Below the pieces are notes generated by a model. The model did not search any database. It had not been told where the DNA came from and saw only the letters and a program-made list of their open reading frames with translations. The translations under genes were made by a program, and so were the position numbers. Positions 6,520-13,778 of a stretch of DNA of 19,537 nt are shown in pieces (position 1 is the stretch's first letter; the number at the start of each line of letters is the position of its first letter). The stretch lies in the NCBI GenBank assembly GCA_035719045.1, contig DASTGO010000069.1, positions 1 to 19,537 of the forward strand, written 5' to 3'. This stretch comes from DASTGO01 sp035719045. GTDB lineage: Bacteria; Actinomycetota; Actinomycetes; Actinomycetales; Kineosporiaceae.

Positions 6520-7257
6520 ATGGAGCGCTGCTGCACCACCGGAATGATCAACGGAGCCTTCTCGATCCACCTGCACGGTGAGATCGACCTTGTCTGCAAG
6601 CCTGACCTTCAGGGCGCCGTGGCCGCCTACCGCCGGTCCGTCGCCTGCGATGTCGTGGTCGATCTCGCACACGTGACCTACCTCGGCTTCACCGGCCTGG
6701 AACTGCTCTTCGACCTCCGTCGCGAGGCACAACTCCGGACAGGTCACGTGTTCCTGCGCAGTGTCCCGGCCATGTGCTGGAGGGCGATCCACATCGTCGG
6801 CCTGGGTGAGCTTCTCCCGGACGACGCTCCTGTCCGAGATCGCCTCACCGAGGCCAACGCCTGGTTCACGTCGGACTCGGAGATCAGGAGCGGAAGACAC
6901 AGGTGTTCGGTGTCCCGTCGCCCCGGGCTGGGCCCCGGTCCCTGTTCCGCCACCGCGCGCAGATCCCATCCACGGCCGGGGACGGCTGTTCCCCGTGGTC
7001 TTCCCACCAGCACGGCCCGGCCTGCACTCCCCATGTGCGGGCCGGGCCGATGCTCGTTCAGGGGGGCCGGACGCTGTCGCTCCTGCTGGGTCACGCCGAC
7101 CGGTGGCCCCTCCGCGGACGCGGGGGCAGGAGGCGCCGACCCGGACGGCAGAGATGGCATCGGTGCCCTGGTCGCGCGGCCCGGACTCCCGCCCGGAGCA
7201 CCGGCGAGAGACGGGGCAGCGCCCAGATCCCTGCGACGAGAACGACCAGTCCGATGA
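6520..7257 (+). CDS. STAS-domain protein (anti-sigma-factor antagonist-like) with doubtful C-terminal extension
   Basis: Residues 1 to about 115 form a STAS domain: FSIHLHGEIDLVCKPDLQ, then DVVVDLAHVTYLGFTGLELL and a final amphipathic stretch ending near DRLTEANAWF. STAS antagonists bind or release an anti-sigma kinase depending on phosphorylation of a Ser/Thr in a D-S-S/T-G motif. Here the motif is G-F-T-G: Thr58 is present but the preceding Asp is replaced. The start is ATG 6520, spaced six bases from GGAGG (6509-6513); ATG 6514 overlaps too closely. After about residue 125 the frame runs on for some 120 Arg/Pro/Gly/Cys-rich residues with weak third-position GC bias. The native stop has probably been lost, and the useful gene ends near 6890. 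Confidence 0.65.
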   Translation: MERCCTTGMINGAFSIHLHGEIDLVCKPDLQGAVAAYRRSVACDVVVDLAHVTYLGFTGLELLFDLRREAQLRTGHVFLRSVPAMCWRAIHIVGLGELLPDDAPVRDRLTEANAWFTSDSEIRSGRHRCSVSRRPGLGPGPCSATARRSHPRPGTAVPRGLPTSTARPALPMCGPGRCSFRGAGRCRSCWVTPTGGPSADAGAGGADPDGRDGIGALVARPGLPPGAPARDGAAPRSLRRERPVR

Positions 7258-7650
7258 CGGGACCGGCGCGTGGAGTCCGCAGTTCCCTTGTGCCCGTAGG
7301 GGTCTCGAGGCTCGCGGCACACCGTCTCCGGTCTCGGCCATCGTGTCGGCGCGAGGCGTCACGGCCTCGGGGCGCACGGGCGTCGGCGACGTCCGTGGCC
7401 GCCGAGGTGATCGCACCGAGCACGGTCCCGCCCAGGTCGGCTTCGCCCGCCCTGTCACGGGTGGCCTGCGGTGGGACCGGGAACCGGGACGGGCCGGTCA
7501 GGCCGGGATGCCTTCTCGCGACGAGTGACGTGTGCAGGGGGAGCGCAGGGGCAGCCATGCCGCTGCACCGGTCCGGCCGGCCGGGTTCTTGAGGCTCACC
7601 GCCGCAGGCTCCCGTTACCCTGCGAAAAGCGAAGGGACGGGTGAAGAACG
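7258..7650. other. Intergenic region with a possible decayed minus-strand membrane segment
   Basis: About 390 bp without a confident gene. On the minus strand, overlapping the left edge (7187-7264), the residues GPVIGLVVLVAGIWALP form a clear hydrophobic helix. A plausible start in another frame upstream (MAETGDGVPRAS) would need a frameshift to reach it. This may be the remnant of a small membrane protein or chance. Confidence 0.3.
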
Positions 7651-7818
7651 ATGGGGAGATCAGCAGCCGTTGCGCTCTACGTGCTCGCACTGGTCGTCGT
7701 CGTGGTCGGCGTGGACGTTCTGTTCTTCCGGAACCACGCCTGGGAGCGGCTGGCGGTCAACGTCGGAATCGTGCTCGTGTTCCTGGCCTTCTACCTCAGG
7801 TTCCTGAAGCGCCCCTAG
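7651..7818 (+). CDS. 55-residue small membrane protein
   Basis: ATG 7651 to TAG 7816-7818 encodes 55 residues with two hydrophobic helices, about 5-26 (AAVALYVLALVVVVVGVDVL) and 36-50 (AVNVGIVLVFLAFYL), joined by FFRNHAWERL and ending in RFLKRP. The VDVLFFR...WERL...N(I/V)GIVLVF...RFLKRP pattern looks like a conserved small inner-membrane family I have seen in other bacteria, but I cannot name a function. A purine-rich stretch (GAAGGGA) lies upstream, though rather far from the ATG. Both short helices and the positively charged C-terminus argue that it is real. It lies 230 bp before the PPK2 gene on the same strand. Confidence 0.65.
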   Translation: MGRSAAVALYVLALVVVVVGVDVLFFRNHAWERLAVNVGIVLVFLAFYLRFLKRP

Positions 7819-8048
7819 CTGAGCCGTCCCTGTCCCCGGCAGATTCTCCGGGCCCGCGGCCGCAGGCCTTCTCGCCCTGGCCTCCCTGGCGACAACCGGC
7901 ACCGCCCGGGTCAGTGCGTCCGCGTCGGGAAGGTGCGGGCGAGGACTCAGGTTCCGCCCCTGCGCAGCCGATCAAGGCGGCAACTGCCGACCGGCGGACC
8001 GGACAGTGAGGTCCGCGGGCAGCGGATGCGAAGGGCGAGGGGGAACCG

Positions 8049-9167
8049 ATGAGTCAGCGGGTGCAGGTGCCGGCGGTCCCGGTCCGGCGTCAGGGGCAGT
8101 CACCCGTCGGGGAGTTGTTCGCGCCCGGCGGGCAGTTGCTCGCGCCCGTCGGGGAGTTGTTCGCCGCCCCTCCCCCGCGACCGGGTGCGGGAGCGCCGCC
8201 GACCGTGCCCACCCCCCGCCGGCCCGAGTCCACCCCGGCGGAGGTCATCACCGGCGCGCAGTTGTTGCAGGAACTGTCCCGCTGGCGGATCTGCGTCGAC
8301 CGGGACGGTCAGCCCGTGCTGCTGCACCCCGACGGCCGGGTGGTGGACACCTGGCGGGAGGGCTACCCCTACGACGAGCGGCTGTCCCGCCGGGAGTACG
8401 AACGGGACAAGCGGCTGCTGCAGATCGAACTGCTGAAGCTGCAGGCGTGGGTGAAGGAGACCGGCCAGCGGCTGGTGATCGTGTTCGAGGGCCGCGACGC
8501 GGCGGGCAAGGGCGGCACCATCAAGCGGTTCACCGAGCGGCTCAACCCGCGCGGGGCCCGCGTCGTCGCCCTGGAGAAGCCGACGCCGCGGGAGGCCACG
8601 CAGTGGTACTTCCAGCGCTACCTCGCGCACCTGCCCGCTGCCGGCGAGATCGTCATGTTCGACCGGTCCTGGTACAACCGCGCCGGGGTCGAGCGGGTCA
8701 TGGGGTTCACCGACCCCGACGACTACGTCGAGTTCATGCAGCAGGTCCCCGAACTGGAGCGGATGCTCGTGCGGTCCGGGATCCGGCTGGTCAAGTTCTG
8801 GTTCTCGGTGTCCCGGGCCGAACAGCGCACCCGGTTCCTGATCCGGCAGATCGACCCGGTCCGGCAGTGGAAGCTCTCCCCGATGGACCTGGCGTCACTG
8901 GACCACTGGGACGAGTACACCGCGGCGAAGGAGGCCATGTTCGCCGCCACCGACACCCCGGACGCGCCCTGGACGGTCATCAAGAGCAACGACAAGAAGC
9001 GGGCCCGGCTGGCCGCGATGCGCCACGTCCTGCACCAGTTCCCCTACCCCGGCAAGGACTACACCGTCGCCACCGCCCCCGACCCCCTCCTCGTCGGACC
9101 CGCCTCCCGGATGCGCGAAGAGGACGAACCCCCGGCCCTGCTGTCCGCCGAGGCCGTGGCGGGCTGA
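8049..9167 (+). CDS. ppk2: Polyphosphate kinase 2 family protein
   Basis: PPK2 enzymes transfer phosphate between polyphosphate and nucleotides in the cytoplasm, usually making ATP or GTP from the diphosphate. In this 372-residue product the Walker A loop is FEGRDAAGKGGTIKRF (146-161) and the Walker B/lid region is FDRSWYNRAGVERVMGF (204-220), both diagnostic. LVKFWFSVSRAEQRTRF and the later DYTVATAPDPL complete the domain. The catalytic part starts near residue 110 (YDERLSRREYERDKRLLQIE). About 60 Pro-rich residues precede it and include three 7-residue repeats (VGELFAP type). The start is ATG 8049 with GAGGGGGAA just upstream. Class (nucleoside mono- or diphosphate) cannot be decided by eye. 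The neighbours are stress-signalling genes, which fits a role for polyphosphate in stress. Confidence 0.93.
   Translation: MSQRVQVPAVPVRRQGQSPVGELFAPGGQLLAPVGELFAAPPPRPGAGAPPTVPTPRRPESTPAEVITGAQLLQELSRWRICVDRDGQPVLLHPDGRVVDTWREGYPYDERLSRREYERDKRLLQIELLKLQAWVKETGQRLVIVFEGRDAAGKGGTIKRFTERLNPRGARVVALEKPTPREATQWYFQRYLAHLPAAGEIVMFDRSWYNRAGVERVMGFTDPDDYVEFMQQVPELERMLVRSGIRLVKFWFSVSRAEQRTRFLIRQIDPVRQWKLSPMDLASLDHWDEYTAAKEAMFAATDTPDAPWTVIKSNDKKRARLAAMRHVLHQFPYPGKDYTVATAPDPLLVGPASRMREEDEPPALLSAEAVAG
8103..8165 (+). repeat. Three 21-bp repeats in the 5' end of the PPK2 gene
   Basis: CCCGTCGGGGAGTTGTTCGC is identical at 8103-8122 and 8145-8164, with a diverged middle copy at 8124-8143. They encode VGELFAP, GGQLLAP and VGELFAA. 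Confidence 0.8.
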
Positions 9168-9358
9168 CCCGGCCGGCTGCGGCGGTCTGCGCTTGCCCTG
9201 GTCCCGGGACAGGAGTACCCATAGCGGTGGGGCATAGATGGGGCCGTATGGGGGAACGGCCCTGTCGGGTTGAGACGGGTCCGACGCCGATCAACGGTGA
9301 TCCGCACATGGGCCAGCAGCGCCGACCGTGACCGTTTCTGTCCCAGAAGGCCAGGGAT

Positions 9359-9766
9359 ATGGACGAGATCGTCAGCACCCGGCGCTACGGACGCGTCGTG
9401 GTGGCCTACTGCCGTGGCGAACTCGACCTCGCCACCAAGCCCCAGCTGGAGGCCGGTCTGCTCGGCCTGCCCGGCCGTCCCGGCGCGGAGGCCGTGGTCG
9501 TGGATCTCAGCGAGGTTGGCTTCCTCGACTGCACAGCGCTGAGCACCCTGCTCACCGTGGCCCGCCGGTGCATGCGGGTCGGCCGCCCGTATCTGCTCAG
9601 CGGGCCGTCCCCGCTGGTCCGCCGGGTGCTCACCGCGCTGGAACTGGACCGCGTGCTCACCATCGTGGGCACCGCCGACGAGGCCGTCGCCCTGGCCCGG
9701 ACGATGCTGGCCCAGCCGGTCCCCAGCGGCCCCGGCTCACCGCAGGACAGTCTGTGGACGACCTGA
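9359..9766 (+). CDS. STAS-domain anti-sigma-factor antagonist
   Basis: The 135-residue product is a single STAS domain. It opens with RYGRVVVAYCRGELDLATKP and carries VVVDLSEVGFLDCTALSTLL, the strand-loop-helix that holds the phosphorylation site in SpoIIAA/RsbV proteins. The motif is D57-C58-T59-A60 rather than DSSG, so Thr59 would be the phosphoacceptor. Such proteins release a sigma factor by binding the anti-sigma kinase when unphosphorylated. The start is ATG 9359, with purine-rich AGAAGG near 9345-9350. The next gene starts inside its last codons, so the two are translated together, as in antagonist/anti-sigma pairs. Confidence 0.88.
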   Translation: MDEIVSTRRYGRVVVAYCRGELDLATKPQLEAGLLGLPGRPGAEAVVVDLSEVGFLDCTALSTLLTVARRCMRVGRPYLLSGPSPLVRRVLTALELDRVLTIVGTADEAVALARTMLAQPVPSGPGSPQDSLWTT

Positions 9767-10536
9767 CGATCGAGCTGCGCAAGTCGGAGCCGGTGGCGCT
9801 GATCCGCCTCTCCGGCGAGATCTACCTACCCGACGTGCCCTCGGTGACCGCCGCGCTGGTCCGCGGGATGCAGGCGACCCGGCACGGGGTGGCCGTGTGC
9901 GATGTCAGCGGACTGCTCCCCCCGATGTCGGACTGGCTGCTCACCGCCTTCCCCGCCGCACTCCGCCGCTGCGGAGGCTGGCCGCGCGCCTCCCTGCACC
10001 TGGCCGCCCCCGCACCGGACCTGGCCGCCGCACTGCGCCGGGTGCGGATGCGGCGGTACCTGCCGGTCCACCCGACCCTGGCGGACGCCTTCCACCTGGC
10101 CGGGACGGACGCACTGGCCGACACCCGGGAGATCATCCTTCAGCCCGAACCGGAAGCCCTGAAGGAGATCCGGGACTGCCTGCGGGACCTGTGGCCGCAA
10201 CGGGTCGGTGGGGTCGAGGACGCCGTCCTGGTGGCGGACGAACTGGCCTCCAACGCGATCAAACATGTGGCCGAACCGGCCATGGTGTCCCTGGCGATCT
10301 CGTCGACCCGGGCGCTGATCGCGGTCACCGACCCGAGCCGGGCCGAACCCTTCCTGCGGCCGCCGCGCTGGACCGCGGTGTCCGGGCGCGGGATGCAGGT
10401 GATCAGCCGGCTCGCGTCCGCGTGGGGGGTCCGGCTGGTGCACGACGGCGGGAAGACCGTGTGGGCGGCGCTGCCGTCCCCGGTGGGGCAGCCCGCCGCG
10501 GCCATCCCGCGCAGCCGCAGCCTTCCCCGGGACTGA
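9754..10536 (+). CDS. STAS-like domain fused to an RsbW-type HATPase (anti-sigma factor-like)
   Basis: From GTG 9754 (CAGGA eight bases upstream, overlapping the preceding stop by 13 nt) the product has 260 residues. Residues 1-120 have a STAS-like pattern: VALIRLSGEIYLPDVPSVT and GVAVCDVSGLLPPMSDWLL. Residues 130-245 are a GHKL ATPase: N-box ADELASNAIKHV with E163 and N167, D193 in VTDPSR, and the ATP-lid SGRGMQVISRLASAWGV (210-226). RsbW/SpoIIAB kinases bind a sigma factor and phosphorylate the STAS antagonist. By eye alignment the STAS phosphosite is replaced by Met-Ser-Asp (58-60). An N-terminal STAS-like domain on an RsbW-like kinase is less common than separate genes and could be self-regulating. 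No sigma gene is nearby. Confidence 0.85.
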   Translation: MDDLTIELRKSEPVALIRLSGEIYLPDVPSVTAALVRGMQATRHGVAVCDVSGLLPPMSDWLLTAFPAALRRCGGWPRASLHLAAPAPDLAAALRRVRMRRYLPVHPTLADAFHLAGTDALADTREIILQPEPEALKEIRDCLRDLWPQRVGGVEDAVLVADELASNAIKHVAEPAMVSLAISSTRALIAVTDPSRAEPFLRPPRWTAVSGRGMQVISRLASAWGVRLVHDGGKTVWAALPSPVGQPAAAIPRSRSLPRD

Positions 10537-10548
10537 CCGGCCCGGGGA

Positions 10549-10588
10549 GCGGATCGGGTCGCCCGGTGCCGGCGGATCGGGTCGCCCG
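10549..10588. repeat. Two 17-bp direct repeats between convergent genes
   Basis: GCGGATCGGGTCGCCCG occurs at 10549-10565 and 10572-10588 (23-bp period). They fill the short gap between the HATPase stop and the CheR stop. Confidence 0.8.
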
Positions 10589-10592
10589 CCGG
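10569..10592. terminator. Possible bidirectional terminator hairpin
   Basis: CCGGCGG (10569-10575) pairs perfectly with CCGCCGG (10586-10592) around a 10-nt loop, in the 58-bp gap between convergent genes. Being symmetrical, it could stop both transcripts. There is no T-tract, so the call rests on position and stem only. Confidence 0.4.
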
Positions 10593-10594
10593 AA

Positions 10595-12586
10595 CTACGC
10601 CGGCGCACCCGTCCCGCCCCCGCTGCCGACCGTGGCCACGGCCTGGTGCTGGGTGAGGACGTCCATCACGAGGATCGCGCCGCGGACCTCCCCGCTCCGG
10701 CGCAGCGGGCTGCCGACCACCCGGACCTCGACGTCCCGGCCGAACCGGTTGATCGCCGGCATGACCGCCTCGAACTCCGCCCCGCCGTCCGACACCGCGC
10801 GGCGTACCTCGTTGCGCAGCCGCTCCACGGCCAGCCCGATGTCGAGGTTGAGGAAGTGCTGGCCGACGGCCTCCTCGCTGCGCAGCCCCCACAGGTCTTC
10901 CGCCGGGCGGTTCCAGACCTGGATGTGCATGTCCCGGTCCAGCACCGCGACCCCGGCCCGCAGCCCGGTGAGCACCGAGGCGAGGAATGCGTTGGCGTCG
11001 TTGAGCTGATCGGTCCGCTCCCGCAGCTCGTCGTTGATGGCCTGCAGTTCGTCGTTGGTGGACTGGAGCTCCTCGTTCATCGTCTCCAGTTCCTCGTTGG
11101 TGGACTGGAGTTCCTCGTTGGTCGTCTCCAGTTCCTCCACCGTGGACTGGAGTTCCTCGTTGGTCGTCTCCAGTTCCTCGTTGGTGGACTGCAGCTCCTC
11201 GTAGGCGGTCTCCAGCTCCCGGTTGGTGTGCTCCAGCTGGGTGCGTAACCGGAAGGCCTCGGAGTTGTCCTGGAAGGAGATCGACACCCCGAGGATCTCC
11301 CCCTCCCGATCGGCCAGCGGGGTCACCTGGATCTCCAGATGCATTATGGACGTGCCGCGCAGGTAGTCGACGTCCTTGACCCGGACGGTGCGCCGGTCCA
11401 GCTGGGCCTGCTCGATCAGCCCGCGCAGCTCCGCCGGGCGGTAGGACAGCTCCAGGTCCCGGAAGGGCCGGCCCATGTCGCGCGCGGACACCCCGAACAC
11501 CATCTCGGCCTGCCGGTTGGCCAGCACGACCCGGCCGTCCACGCCGACCACCACATGCGGCATCGGTCCGGCGAGCATGGCCTCCTCGCGCAACAGGTCG
11601 ACTCCGGTGAGCGCCCGGGTCGCATGCATGCCCTCCCCGTGCCGCCACGGCTCCCCGTCGCCCGCCCCGACCGGGCCGGCCACCTTCCGGAACACCCGGC
11701 GGCGCACGTCCAGCGGGGCGAACAGCGCGCCGTGGCCCAGCAGCATCTCGGCCTTGCCGAGGAAGAGCACCCCGCCGGGGGCCAGCGCGAAGTGGAACCG
11801 GCGCAGGATCCGGGCCTGGGTCTCGGCGTTGAAGTACATCAGCACGTTCCGGCAGACCAGCAGGTCGATCCGGGAGATCGGGGCGTCCTGGACGAGGTCG
11901 TTGCGGCCGAAGATGACCGACCGGCGCAGGTCCTTGCGGAAGACGTACCGCTGGCCGTGCTGCTCGAAGTACGTCTCGACCAGCTCCGGCGGCACATTCT
12001 GGATCTCGCGGACGCTGTAGGTGGCGTGCCGGGCCTCGATCAGCGCCTCCTCGTCGACGTCGGTGGCGTAGATCTTCACCCGGTCCTTGTAGTCGTCGAC
12101 GCCGAGTTCCTCGCAGAGGGCGATCACCAGGCTGTAGGCCTCCTCCCCGGAGGCGCAGCCCGCAGCCCACACCCGGATCGAGTCGTTGGGGCCCTTCTCC
12201 GCCAGCAGGACCGGCAGGACCTCACTGCGCAGGTGGTGCCAGGCGTCGGCGTCCCGGAAGAACTCGGTGACGTTGATGAGGATCGTGTTGAACAGCGCGG
12301 TGAACTCGTCCGGGCTCACCTGCAGGTGATCGAGGTACTCCGCATAGCTGCCGATCCCCAGGGCCGACAGGCGGCGGTCCACCCGGCGGGTCAGGCTGGC
12401 GCGCTTGTAGCCGGTGAAGTCGAACCCACGATTGTCCTTCAGGTGCTGCAACAGCGCCTCGAACTCGGGATCCGCTGCCGTCACACCCGTCCTTCCCGCA
12501 CCGGTGGCCGACCGGTCCGCGGGAGCCGGCACCTCCCTGTCCGACTCCTCCGGCGGCCGCTGTGATCTCGGCTCCACCCACATCAC
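10595..12586 (-). CDS. cheR: CheR-type protein methyltransferase fused to PAS - coiled coil - PAS
   Basis: CheR methylates glutamates of chemoreceptors using S-adenosylmethionine. In this 663-residue product, residues 41-112 are the CheR N-terminal domain (GFDFTGYKRASLTRRVDRRL; ILINVTEFFRD). Residues 136-285 are the methyltransferase, with the SAM loop VWAAGCASGEEAYS (139-152), IYATDVDEEAL and DLLVCRNVLMYF. PAS 1 lies at about 335-440 and PAS 2 at 530-645. Between them a coiled coil (445-530) contains almost perfect 7-residue repeats ELQSTNEELETTNEEL. This domain order is known in CheR/CheB-PAS proteins that often also carry a histidine kinase; none is attached here. The start is GTG 12586, directly followed by ATG 12583; GGGAG is better spaced to the GTG. 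It lies 54 bp downstream of cheB, probably in one operon. Confidence 0.92.
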   Translation of the reverse strand: MMWVEPRSQRPPEESDREVPAPADRSATGAGRTGVTAADPEFEALLQHLKDNRGFDFTGYKRASLTRRVDRRLSALGIGSYAEYLDHLQVSPDEFTALFNTILINVTEFFRDADAWHHLRSEVLPVLLAEKGPNDSIRVWAAGCASGEEAYSLVIALCEELGVDDYKDRVKIYATDVDEEALIEARHATYSVREIQNVPPELVETYFEQHGQRYVFRKDLRRSVIFGRNDLVQDAPISRIDLLVCRNVLMYFNAETQARILRRFHFALAPGGVLFLGKAEMLLGHGALFAPLDVRRRVFRKVAGPVGAGDGEPWRHGEGMHATRALTGVDLLREEAMLAGPMPHVVVGVDGRVVLANRQAEMVFGVSARDMGRPFRDLELSYRPAELRGLIEQAQLDRRTVRVKDVDYLRGTSIMHLEIQVTPLADREGEILGVSISFQDNSEAFRLRTQLEHTNRELETAYEELQSTNEELETTNEELQSTVEELETTNEELQSTNEELETMNEELQSTNDELQAINDELRERTDQLNDANAFLASVLTGLRAGVAVLDRDMHIQVWNRPAEDLWGLRSEEAVGQHFLNLDIGLAVERLRNEVRRAVSDGGAEFEAVMPAINRFGRDVEVRVVGSPLRRSGEVRGAILVMDVLTQHQAVATVGSGGGTGAPA
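11039..11197 (-). repeat. 21/42-bp repeats encoding the CheR coiled coil
   Basis: This stretch alternates units for EELQSTN and EELETTN, giving a near-perfect 42-bp periodicity. The repeated DNA encodes the heptads linking the two PAS domains. Similar repeats are a hallmark of this protein family, so the repetition is functional rather than a mobile repeat. Confidence 0.85.
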
Positions 12587-12640
12587 AGTAATCCACTCCC
12601 CACCCGCACCATCAGGTCCGCAGCGCCGCCCGCGGCGCCG

Positions 12641-13696
12641 TCAGGCGGGCCCGGCGGGTCGCTCGAGGGTGACGGGCGTGGCATCGGGAGGAACGTCCCC
12701 GATCCCGCGCTGCGCCCGGACCAGTGCCTGGCACAACACCTGCGCGGCGGCCTCCGCCTCGGCACGCTGCCGGTCGTACCGCCCGGCCACATAGTCGTGC
12801 CCGCGCTCCCGGGCGGCGTCCGCGGCCCGGCGGCAGAGCGCGGACCGGTCGTCCAGGGTCCGCACCGCCACCCACAGGGCCGACTCCAACCCGGCGGACT
12901 GCTCCGCGAGCAGGGTCTCCGGCGACCAGGCGTGCCCGACCCGGCAGCGGTACCGGATCAGCGCCTCGTCGCGCAGTTCGAACAGGGCGCCGCCGCACTC
13001 CGGGCAGCCCAGGCCTACAGGGACGCCGGGCGGGTCCGGCGACTGGGAATGCCCGATCTCCACGACGGCCGCCTCTTCCCGCTCTTCCCGCATGGTCGGT
13101 GGGGCGGACCCGGCACCGTGGCCGTCGAACTCCTCCCGGCACAACCGGTCGAGCAGGGAGCCGAGTCCGCCGGCCGACACCACATGGTCGACCCGGACAT
13201 GTTCCAGGACGCTGCGCGGCATCCCGGGGTACACCGCGTCCGCCGGGTCCTGCACCACGGTGACCCCGCCCCGGGCGGCCACCGCGAGCTGCCCCGCGGT
13301 CCCGTCGTCGAGGGTTCCGGACAGGATCACGCCGATCACCCGGGGGCCGTGCCAGCGGGCCGCGGTCCGGAACAGCGGGTCGATCGCCGGGCGGTGCCCG
13401 TTCTCGGTGGGGCCGTGGGAGAGCCGCACGATCCCGTCCCTGACCACGAGGTGGTGGTTGGGCGGGGCGACGAGGATCTGCCCGGGGCGCAGCCGGTCGT
13501 TGTCCGCGGGGTGGCGGGCCTGGAGCCGGCCGGCGCGGGCCAGGATCTGGGGCAGCGCGCTGTGGCCGCCCTCGGGCAGGTGCAGCACGACCAAGAGGGT
13601 CGCCGGCAGGTCGGCGGGCAGCGGGGCGACCAGCGACCGCAGGACCTCTACACCCCCGGCGGACGCCCCCACGACGACCAGATCACGATGCGGCAT
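12641..13696 (-). CDS. cheB: CheB-type protein-glutamate methylesterase without receiver domain, with C-terminal zinc-ribbon-like segment
   Basis: CheB removes methyl groups from chemoreceptor glutamates (and deamidates Gln). This 351-residue product has the catalytic triad region of the family: VVGASAGGVEVLRSL (Ser12), VVLHLPEGGHS (His39) and VILSGTLDDGTAGQ (Asp130/131). It begins directly with the catalytic domain, so the N-terminal receiver domain that CheA normally phosphorylates is absent. After about residue 190 there is an acidic linker, then CPECGGALFEL and YRCRVGHAW (Cys231, Cys234, Cys251, His255), a likely zinc-binding unit, followed by a long helical tail. ATG 13696 is preferred because GAGGGG is five bases upstream; the adjacent GTG 13699 is too close. 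It is followed by cheR on the same strand. Confidence 0.92.
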   Translation of the reverse strand: MPHRDLVVVGASAGGVEVLRSLVAPLPADLPATLLVVLHLPEGGHSALPQILARAGRLQARHPADNDRLRPGQILVAPPNHHLVVRDGIVRLSHGPTENGHRPAIDPLFRTAARWHGPRVIGVILSGTLDDGTAGQLAVAARGGVTVVQDPADAVYPGMPRSVLEHVRVDHVVSAGGLGSLLDRLCREEFDGHGAGSAPPTMREEREEAAVVEIGHSQSPDPPGVPVGLGCPECGGALFELRDEALIRYRCRVGHAWSPETLLAEQSAGLESALWVAVRTLDDRSALCRRAADAARERGHDYVAGRYDRQRAEAEAAAQVLCQALVRAQRGIGDVPPDATPVTLERPAGPA

Positions 13697-13778
13697 CACA
13701 GCCCCTCGTTCGGCCCGGAGGGTGCCCTGCTATCTCCCAGCCAACACCCGCAGAGCCGACGGCGCCAGACCCCGGTCG

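Noticed and set aside
11039..11197. CRISPR-like regular repeats
   Set aside because: The repeats have no unique spacers and encode coiled-coil heptads in the CheR frame.
10140..12170. Minus-strand 676-codon frame overlapping CheR
   Set aside because: It is another frame of the same strand as CheR, low in complexity and without motifs; CheR has unmistakable domains.
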